From positions 1-28,544 of IMG/VR virus record IMGVR_UViG_3300021512_000271: 28,544 nt of DNA; one strand, written 5' to 3'. The translations under genes were made by a program, and so were the position numbers. Each line of letters opens with the position of its first letter. Positions within the stretch are counted from its first letter, which is position 1. The notes beneath the pieces are model-generated. The model had not been told where the DNA came from. It did no database searches and worked only from the letters and a program-made list of their open reading frames with translations. This stretch comes from a virus. Below are positions 8,417 to 15,584 of the stretch, piece by piece.

Positions 8417-9736
8417 TTATAATTCCTCCGACTCAATAATTTTTTTCTTACCTAATTGGCTAACAAGTGCTTCTACATCCTCACTATGCTCTTTATCCTC
8501 TTTCTGAATTGCTTCATAAGCTTCATCAAAAACATCAACCCATCGCGGTACAATACCTCGCTGCCAATCCATCTCATTAACAATCCATTTATACGCATTT
8601 TCAGCTTTAGTACGTGCTTCATCTCTATTATTATAAATATGAACTAGAGTTTTCACCATGTCATCAACATCTACTAATGGCCGCATAACTTCATTATCAT
8701 GCGGGATTACTGTCCACAAACTGGGATCACTACCACTATTAACAAGGTACCCTCTGTCCTCAGTAATAAATTCCGACATAGCTGTATTATTTGGCATAAC
8801 AATTGGTACTTTAGTAGCCATGGCTTCAATCCACGATAAGCCAAAACCTTCGCCAAGCGTTGTACTTACAATGACATCACTTGAATTATATAATGCATTA
8901 ACAATTTCACGGGGATAACCTTGATTAGGACCAAAATTCTGTGGAAAAATAACATCCTTAGTAATATCAAGTCCCATCTGTTTACAAACTTCTGGCAAAT
9001 CCCATCCCTGATCTTTCATTGCCATATGAAGATATAAAATTGAATCCGGAACATGTTTTCTAAATTCCTTAAAAGCTTGGATAGTCCTAGGAATATCTTT
9101 ACGCTGCTGATTACGATTAAGATTAGTAATAATAAATTTATCAGCTTCTGACTTAAAATACTCTTTACGAAAAGCATCTACTTCATGTTTTGGTAGTGGA
9201 TAAAACTCTCTTGTATTAACTCCATGTGGTATAACTTTCATATCATCACGATCTGGCATAACCTTAAGTGCTTCATTCTTACCAAACTCTGAATACGCCA
9301 CAATAATATCTGCGTCTGATATATTTTTACCCCATTTTTCTTTCAAAACAGAGTCCACTGGAAAATATAATATGGATTTGAATTTTCTAGTACTATTATA
9401 TTTTATATGAGGTAATACCACTGGTAAGAAATCCATAATAAATGAATCTTGTAAAAAAAACAATAGATCAAACTGCATACGTGGAATCATACTAACAACT
9501 TTCTGTCTACCATATGGGTCCCGTTCTTTGTTTGTACCTGCTGGCCAAATACGATATGGAAAATTATGTGGGTCACCCCAATAATTGATTCCAAATATAT
9601 CAATTTCATACCTACCTGTGTTATACAAACCTTCAAAAATATTTCTTGAAACAGTGCCAAATCCTGTGGCACATGTAGGCGAATCACAATATGCAAATAC
9701 TCTTATTTTCTTTGTTTCGTTTTTAATTATAGACAT
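8417..9736 (-). CDS. GT4 family glycosyltransferase (intein-free paralogue)
   Basis: The 439-residue protein is a complete GT-B enzyme. The N-terminal loop TCATGFGTVSRN at 21-32 is followed by a linker IPHGVNTREFYP at 169-180 and the donor-site stretch NLNRNQQRKD near 205-214. The EX7E motif is E296-GFGLSWI-E304. It shares architecture and several motifs with the intein-bearing GT4 protein encoded next (PHG[IV], GEGFGL, YNN-DEAR), so the two are paralogues. This copy shows what the intein-free motif looks like. The C-terminus carries an acidic tail (KEDKEHSEDVEAL) of unknown role. GGAGG precedes the ATG by about nine bases and overlaps the end of the upstream endonuclease gene. Confidence 0.9.
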   Translation of the reverse strand: MSIIKNETKKIRVFAYCDSPTCATGFGTVSRNIFEGLYNTGRYEIDIFGINYWGDPHNFPYRIWPAGTNKERDPYGRQKVVSMIPRMQFDLLFFLQDSFIMDFLPVVLPHIKYNSTRKFKSILYFPVDSVLKEKWGKNISDADIIVAYSEFGKNEALKVMPDRDDMKVIPHGVNTREFYPLPKHEVDAFRKEYFKSEADKFIITNLNRNQQRKDIPRTIQAFKEFRKHVPDSILYLHMAMKDQGWDLPEVCKQMGLDITKDVIFPQNFGPNQGYPREIVNALYNSSDVIVSTTLGEGFGLSWIEAMATKVPIVMPNNTAMSEFITEDRGYLVNSGSDPSLWTVIPHDNEVMRPLVDVDDMVKTLVHIYNNRDEARTKAENAYKWIVNEMDWQRGIVPRWVDVFDEAYEAIQKEDKEHSEDVEALVSQLGKKKIIESEEL

Positions 9737-9751
9737 AAAAAATACCCTCCA

Positions 9752-11350
9752 TTAAACATCAAATTTAAATTTTAAGTCGCCGCAATCCCAAATCCTATAA
9801 TAACCAGCAGACTTTCGTAATTCTTTTTCAGTAATACTCGTGTGCCGATCATACTTATCAGCACATTTACGTAAATTAAATATACCAAATCTAGTTACAC
9901 CATCTTTTGTATACCAATAACTAGGTCTAGTATAACCTAAAAGTATAAAACCCAATTTATAATAAAAATCCCCAATTGACCATCTACGATCAGCATAAGA
10001 AATTACATCTTCAACATCATAATTCCTTAAAAAATACTTAAACAATTTAGAAGCAACTCCTACAACACTTAGATTTTTATCATAGCAATATCTCTTCAAT
10101 TCAAAATTTTTACTAAACTTTGTATAATTCCATTTGGCTATTGGTTTTAATGAAAATGTCATTACTGCAATTAATTTATTTTCATAAAAAGCACCTAGCG
10201 CTATTTCACTAGTATCTTGACCACACAAATGATTTACATTAAGAAATCTATTTTTCATATCAGTACTTATTTCTTTAACATCACATTCTCTAGCATAAAT
10301 CGGTTCCTTCTGATTCAAATTAAATATATGCTTTAAGCGGCTTTTAACAATATCTTTCTTAAACAACCATTCATCTTCAAATATAGTTATTAATCTATAT
10401 CCATTTTTTATACATTTATTCAATTTAGTTAAATGATATGTAGCACCTTTACCATTGCGTTCAGAATGCCAATATAAACCACAATATTCTATAGCAATTT
10501 TTTTACTTGGTACAACAATATCCAATTCATAAGGTTCTATAATTTTTCTATCTCTATAAAAAACATCAGAAAAATATAACTCTAAAAACTTACCAATTTC
10601 ATTTTCCCCATTTGAAGTATTATGCGAACAATAAGGGCATCTTACTCCTTGCTGCCAATCATTCCATCTAATACTATGCTCATGCCCATTCGGACAAATA
10701 TAATCTATTTTACTAAAAGCATTTTTATAACGATTTGATCTTACAATATAATTCTCAGATTCAAATGCAAACTTAATGTCATTAAAATCTAACCTAGCTT
10801 TATCATCCCTACGTTCTTTATTACAAATAGGACAAAACATAGTTCTACGGAAAATACTCCAACGCATTTTAATTTCATGTCCATGATTACATCTAAATTT
10901 AATATAGCTTTGTGCATCATCGAATTCATTTTGACTAGTTAATAAATCATATCCTATTTCATTAATAATTCTTTTCACATCTTCAAATTTAGTTTTCAAA
11001 GAATTCAAATAGCATGACCTACATCTTACACCTTGCCTCCAATGAGACCAACTAATAAAACATTTATGACCTACTGGGCATATTAATTCTAATTTACTTT
11101 CAGAATCATCCCATTCAGTGGTTACCAATTGATAACCATCAGACTCTATACTTCGCTTAACATCTTCTATATGTATATACCTACTACAATATTTACAACG
11201 ACGACCAATTTTCCATTTAGACCACGAAATTTTCCAATCGTGCCCATTAGGGCACACTACATCTAAATAGGTATGAGCATTTTTATATTCAGTAGCTACT
11301 AGCTTATAATTTTCAGCTGCCATTGTTTTTCTTATATAATCTAACATCAT
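9752..11350 (-). CDS. Free-standing Vsr-like (EDxHD-type) homing endonuclease with four zinc ribbons
   Basis: The 532-residue protein has three parts. Residues 3-241 hold four repeats of about 60 residues, each with a C-x3-H ... C-x2-C zinc site: C33/H37/C52/C55, C91/H95/C110/C113, C154/H158/C173/C176 and C219/H223/C238/C241. Residues 246-330 form a Vsr-like nuclease core with E250, D277 (YELDIVV), E288, H295 (GLYWHSE) and E325-D326 (IFEDEW), matching the EDxHD homing endonucleases of phages. The C-terminal part (about 350-530: FLNVNHLCGQ, LKRYC, SYADRRWS, LGF) is the GNAT-like region often attached to them. The gene interrupts a biosynthetic-to-replication boundary and has only a weak ribosome site, as expected of a mobile gene. 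The start fits the first repeat's beginning. Confidence 0.82.
   Translation of the reverse strand: MMLDYIRKTMAAENYKLVATEYKNAHTYLDVVCPNGHDWKISWSKWKIGRRCKYCSRYIHIEDVKRSIESDGYQLVTTEWDDSESKLELICPVGHKCFISWSHWRQGVRCRSCYLNSLKTKFEDVKRIINEIGYDLLTSQNEFDDAQSYIKFRCNHGHEIKMRWSIFRRTMFCPICNKERRDDKARLDFNDIKFAFESENYIVRSNRYKNAFSKIDYICPNGHEHSIRWNDWQQGVRCPYCSHNTSNGENEIGKFLELYFSDVFYRDRKIIEPYELDIVVPSKKIAIEYCGLYWHSERNGKGATYHLTKLNKCIKNGYRLITIFEDEWLFKKDIVKSRLKHIFNLNQKEPIYARECDVKEISTDMKNRFLNVNHLCGQDTSEIALGAFYENKLIAVMTFSLKPIAKWNYTKFSKNFELKRYCYDKNLSVVGVASKLFKYFLRNYDVEDVISYADRRWSIGDFYYKLGFILLGYTRPSYWYTKDGVTRFGIFNLRKCADKYDRHTSITEKELRKSAGYYRIWDCGDLKFKFDV
10628..11344 (-). repeat. Four tandem zinc-ribbon repeats within the endonuclease gene
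   Basis: Four protein repeats of about 60 residues share the pattern I-x(3)-[EN]-Y/G-x-L followed by C-P-x-GH ... W-S/N-x-W-x(2)-G-x-R-C-x2-C. The third copy is the most divergent (CNHGH, F in place of the second W). They probably act as DNA-reading modules that give the nuclease a long recognition site. The role is inferred; the cysteine and histidine spacing is read directly. Confidence 0.85.
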
Positions 11351-11357
11351 ACAACGA

Positions 11358-12503
11358 TCATTTCTTTTTCAAAGTTCTATAAGCCAAAAATGGTGATGTA
11401 AAATTCTTTTGAGCCGTTTCCATCACTAAAGGCCTAATCTCTGGATGCATTCTTACATATTCATCAACAGATTTTTTCCCAACAGTAACCATTTTAAGAA
11501 AATCATTTTTTGGTACATGCTTAAAAATAGTTGACGGATCATATGTAAGCTTACCATTTTGTTTAATATATAATTGCTTACCATTACCAATTAGATCAGT
11601 TTCTTCATTATTTATTTTTTGCATAATATAGGCTTTAAGTTGCTTTTCATATTCATACAAAATACGTGCTTTATTTTTTATAGTAAGGTATTCTTCAACT
11701 AATTCATCATTACTATACTCTGTTAAATCTTTCTTAAAAATACTTTTTCCTACAACCGAATTCTTATAAGCATCACAAGTATCCTTAAAATCACACCAAT
11801 TACACATATCGTTAATCATAGGCTTGGCATCTTTTTCTTTTAACTTCGTCATTTCATTATAAACAGCTAATAAATATTTAGTAAAAGTTTTTCGTTCTTT
11901 AATAGTTCTGTATGTATACACCGGCTCACCGCGTAAATAATCTAAAGATAAAATAATACGCTTATATGTCGGAAATTTAATACTAGCCACCAAATCATAA
12001 ATTGATAATTGAATATCAGATTTTAACTCATTTGGTGTCAAAAAGTATTTCGAAGTTTTATAATCTACAACTACCAAAGTTTCTTCATTTAACTCTAATA
12101 CTTTATCCATAGCACCTATAATAGGTACACCATCAGGTGTTGTAACTTTAAACCTATCTTCAATAGTCATAATAGTACCAATATTAAAATTATCTACCCT
12201 ATTCAACACCATTTCTAGTCCATCATCATAAATAGACATACTCTGAATACCTTCTCTTGCAGCCACTTTACGGTATTCATCTTTAATACGACGTATATCA
12301 CTAGCTGTAAATTTACCCTTTTTCTTCCAAATATCACCGGCTTTTGCTAATGATTCATGGACCGCTATACCTAATTTAAACGAAACGTTATCTTTGCGAG
12401 GTAAATGTAAAACATAACCACACCAATACTTCCATTTGCAAGTTAAATACGCCGACATACGCGTAGCTGACATAAGTATATTTTTTACTTGTTTATCACC
12501 CAT
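11358..12503 (-). CDS. PD-(D/E)XK nuclease of the Cas4/RecB/AddB group with Fe-S cluster cysteines
   Basis: Numbered from the ATG at 12503 (381 residues), the N-terminal SATRMSAYLTCKWKYW provides a first Cys22. H49 (IAVHESLA) follows, then D133 (GAMDKV), D147-Y-K149 (VVDYKTSK) and QLSIYDL (Q165, Y169), the full nuclease series. Three cysteines, C234, C237 and C243 (CNWCDFKDTC), complete a likely 4Fe-4S site as in Cas4 and AddB. Residues after 250 form a separate helical extension. It is probably an exonuclease in phage recombination or DNA processing. No CRISPR genes are near, so Cas4-type adaptation is not indicated. GGGGAG precedes two adjacent ATGs (12506 and 12503); the second gives the better spacing. 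An upstream in-frame GTG-type extension would overlap the RuvC gene and adds nothing recognisable. Confidence 0.85.
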   Translation of the reverse strand: MGDKQVKNILMSATRMSAYLTCKWKYWCGYVLHLPRKDNVSFKLGIAVHESLAKAGDIWKKKGKFTASDIRRIKDEYRKVAAREGIQSMSIYDDGLEMVLNRVDNFNIGTIMTIEDRFKVTTPDGVPIIGAMDKVLELNEETLVVVDYKTSKYFLTPNELKSDIQLSIYDLVASIKFPTYKRIILSLDYLRGEPVYTYRTIKERKTFTKYLLAVYNEMTKLKEKDAKPMINDMCNWCDFKDTCDAYKNSVVGKSIFKKDLTEYSNDELVEEYLTIKNKARILYEYEKQLKAYIMQKINNEETDLIGNGKQLYIKQNGKLTYDPSTIFKHVPKNDFLKMVTVGKKSVDEYVRMHPEIRPLVMETAQKNFTSPFLAYRTLKKK

Positions 12504-12513
12504 CATTCTCCCC

Positions 12514-13806
12514 TTATTTAATATTATATTTACGATCACAACCAATATTAGAAATATCTATATATTCTGATATTATATCTGAAAATTTAAGTATATTATT
12601 TTTTTTACCCGTCTTCAAATACCAATATTTCGTTTTATATTTAACAATTCTAAAATCTATTCCAAATTTATCTAAAAACCATTTTTGTATCAATACATTT
12701 TCATCGTAAGAAAATGCAGTGGTATCTATACCAATTACTTCAGATTGCTTTGTCGCTCTATAATAACCACTATCCCTAAACCAAATTGATACACCTAATG
12801 GACCGAGTTTATCTAAAAATGTACTACTTATTACTTTTCTATCATTATAATAAATCAATTCGACATATTTATTAAATAGCTCACAGTATACTGTTCTAAA
12901 TATAGAAAACCATGCATTCTGTTTTATTTTATAAACGTCAAATAATGAATAAAACAATGATTCAAAAAATGAAGATTTATATACCAAATATTTTTTATTA
13001 CATAATTTATGCTCAATTTGTAAACAATAATTATTATGTTTGTTAGATCTATATAGATCACCAACTCCAACAATAGTACCTAATAATACCTGTTCTTGAT
13101 CATTAGTTAATTCCATATAATTAAGTAACCTATCTTCTTTAATAGGTATCTTCAAATTTTGCACCCATGAATATAACGTATTATACCCTACCTTCAATTT
13201 TTTAGCGATATCAACTAATGACTCATTATTATTTATGTAAGCATCCGTTAAATAATGTGTTAAATCAATATTATTAGTTTTTTCTATAGAAATCATTTTC
13301 TTTGTCTTATAAACATCCTCTGCTATAAAACTCATACCAATAATTATACTATCACAAATATCATTATGGTCAGTAAAATTTAAATGATGTAATCCAAATT
13401 TATTAATAACAAACTCAAACACCTCTTTTTTTGTCTTTAAATTAAATACAGACCTAATAAATGTCGTAGGAAGTACAAAAACGTTATTACCAAGGCGCTC
13501 ATATCCAATAAATCTTAATACACCGTTTAACTGAGATAATAAACAATATGTTTTTATATTTCTTAAATAATATACATCTTCTATCAATAAAATATTAACA
13601 TTGTAAATATCCATTAATTCTTTAATATTATTAGAGATGTAAATCAACCGCTGAAAATCATTTATATCTTTAGGTGTGTTTATTAAACCATAGCTTAACA
13701 ATTCACCACCACTATTAATAACAGACCATCCAGTTCTACGTAATGCTGCGTCTATAGACAATATATTAGTACTATTCATAGTTATATACCAAAAATAAAA
13801 AATCAT
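12514..13806 (-). CDS. RuvC-like Holliday junction resolvase fused to HTH and degenerate LAGLIDADG domain
   Basis: The 430-residue protein begins with an RNase H-fold resolvase (about 14-165). D19 lies in ILSIDAALRRTGW, E76 in LLIEDVYY, and D149/D152 in DHNDICDS, matching the D-E-D-D set of RuvC. Residues about 185-222 form a homeodomain-like HTH (SLVDIAKKLKVGYNTLYSW). Residues 233-415 resemble a LAGLIDADG_2 homing endonuclease, but the two active-site acids are replaced: LLGTIVGVGD has V248 and SIWFRDSG has S346 where Asp is normal. No Cys1 or HN-Cys splice signature is present, so it is not an intein. The ATG at 13806 overlaps the upstream stop as ATGA; an internal ATG at 13779 is an alternative start. 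The resolvase probably processes replication and recombination intermediates. Confidence 0.8.
   Translation of the reverse strand: MIFYFWYITMNSTNILSIDAALRRTGWSVINSGGELLSYGLINTPKDINDFQRLIYISNNIKELMDIYNVNILLIEDVYYLRNIKTYCLLSQLNGVLRFIGYERLGNNVFVLPTTFIRSVFNLKTKKEVFEFVINKFGLHHLNFTDHNDICDSIIIGMSFIAEDVYKTKKMISIEKTNNIDLTHYLTDAYINNNESLVDIAKKLKVGYNTLYSWVQNLKIPIKEDRLLNYMELTNDQEQVLLGTIVGVGDLYRSNKHNNYCLQIEHKLCNKKYLVYKSSFFESLFYSLFDVYKIKQNAWFSIFRTVYCELFNKYVELIYYNDRKVISSTFLDKLGPLGVSIWFRDSGYYRATKQSEVIGIDTTAFSYDENVLIQKWFLDKFGIDFRIVKYKTKYWYLKTGKKNNILKFSDIISEYIDISNIGCDRKYNIK
12517..13257 (-). mobile_element. HTH-LAGLIDADG homing-endonuclease-derived module at the 3' end of the RuvC-like gene
   Basis: This part of the reading frame encodes an HTH plus a two-motif LAGLIDADG core, a combination common in phage homing endonucleases. 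It follows a RuvC domain that already looks complete. It therefore appears to be an added mobile-derived segment rather than part of the resolvase fold. Both catalytic acids look lost, so it is probably a fossil or a repurposed DNA-binding module. Confidence 0.65.
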
Positions 13807-14198
13807 TGATCAAATTTATCAGTTTCCCAAGCAAATCCACAAACAGGACATTCATAAGAATTTTCATTTATTTTAACTGCAATTTCACCACATCGTAAAC
13901 ACTTATGTATTAATTCTTCCATACTATTACTATTATTAAATACTTTATCCGCGTTAGTAATTTGTTCTTCCAAAAAATTCTCTATACCACATAACATATC
14001 TGATACATTCTCAATACTAACCATACATCCATCAAGAAACCTACCATCTGCGCATCGCCATGAATACCCACAATCACATACTGCATATTCAATTTTAACA
14101 TACCTACCACAGGTACATGGTATGTCTTCACAATACATAACTACACCGGTATTATTGCCACATGAAGGACACTTTCGTTTATCGCTTTCATCTGTCAT
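13803..14198 (-). CDS. Small multi-zinc-ribbon protein
   Basis: The 131-residue protein carries several cysteine pairs: C10/C13 (CPSC), C28/C30 (CTC), C41/C43 (CDC), C100/C103 (CLRC) and C117/C120 (CPVC). The last two pairs form a classic zinc ribbon at the C-terminus, and the first three pairs probably build one or two more sites. A helical segment (about 62-98) links the two parts. Such proteins usually bind nucleic acid or act as adaptors, but no family can be named. AAGGAG lies seven bases before the ATG. The stop overlaps the RuvC gene start as ATGA, so the two may be made in linked amounts. Confidence 0.75.
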   Translation of the reverse strand: MTDESDKRKCPSCGNNTGVVMYCEDIPCTCGRYVKIEYAVCDCGYSWRCADGRFLDGCMVSIENVSDMLCGIENFLEEQITNADKVFNNSNSMEELIHKCLRCGEIAVKINENSYECPVCGFAWETDKFDQ

Positions 14199-14199
14199 A

Positions 14200-14559
14200 T
14201 TAATTCTCCTTTATCATTTGAATTATATTACCAACAATTTCTACTTCTTCTTTACGAATAATTAATGCCATAGGAACAAAAGCTTGATCATCTTCTAGAT
14301 CAGGATATTGAGATGTCGCAAATAAAACCTTAGACAAAGACGGAATAAACAGCACATGCCCGGTTTCTTCACCTACATAATCCATTATATTAAACGCGCC
14401 ATCTTCTTCGCTAAACAAATTATTATCAAAATCCTTGTATTTACCTTTTCTAGGTAATGTTATACTATAATTTTCATCGAAAACTTTAAATGTATAGTTA
14501 CGCGCTGGCAACATCATCATAGTAGGCGTACCTATAACTTTTTTAAAAGAATCTGTCAT
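14200..14559 (-). CDS. Hypothetical protein in replication operon
   Basis: I do not recognise this 119-residue protein. It is mostly predicted strand and loop in the first half (YTFKVFDENYSITLPRKGKY) with an acidic middle (NNLFSEEDGAFNIMDYVGEE). A hydrophobic stretch (GHVLFIPSLSKVLFATS) is followed by a C-terminal amphipathic segment (EEVEIVGNIIQMIKEN). No signal peptide, membrane helix or cysteine motif is visible. An AAGGAGG Shine-Dalgarno six bases before the ATG is among the best in the window, so strong translation is expected. It overlaps the primase stop by one base, so a replication-linked role is plausible but unproven. Confidence 0.7.
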   Translation of the reverse strand: MTDSFKKVIGTPTMMMLPARNYTFKVFDENYSITLPRKGKYKDFDNNLFSEEDGAFNIMDYVGEETGHVLFIPSLSKVLFATSQYPDLEDDQAFVPMALIIRKEEVEIVGNIIQMIKEN

Positions 14560-15584
14560 TACATCCTCCTTAAAATACTATGTAATTCCTCTATAGTAAG
14601 ATCACCAGGATCTTTACCAGTATATGGCATAAATAAAGGAACTATATCTATTTTATTTTTCATATCATTCAAAGACCTAATGGTACCTTTAATACCAGCT
14701 TCATCACCATCAAATAACGTAATTATTTTAAAAGCATGCTTATATAGCAAATTACGTTGTCCAGATGTAATTGTACTTCCCATACAGGCTACAGCATTTT
14801 TATACCCAGCCCTGTATAAATTCCACACTGACTTAAATCCTTCTACTACTATTAAAACACGATCTTTTGACATATAATTTTTAGCTCTAAATAAATTATA
14901 CAATACTTTATCCTTATCAAAATTTTCTGTTAATAAATACTTATAATTTTCATCCGCTTTACCAGTAATATCTCGAGCACTATAAGCCAACAATCTGTTA
15001 TCAACATCTCTTATAGGTATAACATCTCGTTGAAATCCATATTTGTCAACATAACCACCACCAATTTCAAATAAATCTAACAACTCTTTTGAAAAACCAC
15101 CATTCTCAGTCCGCTCAAAATAGTCAGACCTAAATTTACTAAAACTTTTTAAAAAAGATTCGTCTATAAGAGCTGTTGGTATTTTACGATTATCAACTAA
15201 ATTAATTGCTTCCTGTCTTTCTTTTTGCCGTTGGTACGCAACATAATCAGACTCGTCATGAATATCTATACCCGTAATACTTTCCAAATATGATACTGCT
15301 TCAGCAAAACTCATATTTAACATATACTTTACTAAATCGATTATACCAAATCCAATTTCTTCATGACATTGATGTGAAAAACAAACCCATCGTTTAGTAA
15401 TTTTATTCATTCTAAAAGCTGTTTTATTATCACCCCCATGTACTGCACATGGAGCTCTTACCTCTTTATCAGTTACACGAGATATCTTAAACCCTAGTAA
15501 ACGAAGTAGCTGCTCAGCATCTACTGCTTCTTGTAATCGCGATAATCTATAATTAAACTCGTCTTTAGAAATATGATTTTTCAT
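14559..15584 (-). CDS. DnaG-type DNA primase (zinc finger plus TOPRIM)
   Basis: From the ATG at 15584 (341 residues), a CHC2-type zinc finger is formed by C46, H49, C68 and C73 (CAVH ... CFSHQC). The linker is followed by a TOPRIM domain with E248 (LIVVEGFKS), D292 and D294 (TLFDGDEAG) and a GKDPGDLT segment typical of DnaG. It synthesises RNA primers for lagging-strand replication and should work with the DnaB-like helicase encoded just upstream. It is shorter than cellular DnaG (about 600) and lacks an obvious C-terminal helicase-binding domain, as in many phage primases. I prefer 15584 because AAAGAGG precedes it. Longer in-frame ATGs up to 15677 would overlap the helicase gene by 113 bp with no family match. 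No promoter is seen. Confidence 0.88.
   Translation of the reverse strand: MKNHISKDEFNYRLSRLQEAVDAEQLLRLLGFKISRVTDKEVRAPCAVHGGDNKTAFRMNKITKRWVCFSHQCHEEIGFGIIDLVKYMLNMSFAEAVSYLESITGIDIHDESDYVAYQRQKERQEAINLVDNRKIPTALIDESFLKSFSKFRSDYFERTENGGFSKELLDLFEIGGGYVDKYGFQRDVIPIRDVDNRLLAYSARDITGKADENYKYLLTENFDKDKVLYNLFRAKNYMSKDRVLIVVEGFKSVWNLYRAGYKNAVACMGSTITSGQRNLLYKHAFKIITLFDGDEAGIKGTIRSLNDMKNKIDIVPLFMPYTGKDPGDLTIEELHSILRRM

Noticed and set aside
1-9736. A DNA-glycosylation (hypermodified base) pathway from the glycosyltransferase cluster
   Set aside because: The enzymes match GT4, GT9, GT8-like and GT2/GT13-like surface-glycan families, not the alpha- or beta-glucosyltransferases that act on hydroxymethyl bases. 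I keep the idea only as a test attached to the ThyA-like gene.
9752-11350. Endonuclease gene lying within a group I intron
   Set aside because: Both flanking genes (GT4 and Cas4-like) have intact ends and spacing of 7-15 bp, which leaves no room for intron RNA; the gene is better read as free-standing.
11358-12503. A CRISPR-Cas locus because of the Cas4-like nuclease
   Set aside because: No repeat-spacer array, Cas1, Cas2 or effector gene is visible anywhere in the window.
12514-13806. The RuvC-fused LAGLIDADG segment as an intein
   Set aside because: There is no Cys or Ser first residue with a block B histidine, and no HN followed by Cys/Ser/Thr near the end. The RuvC domain is complete before the segment, so no C-extein is missing.
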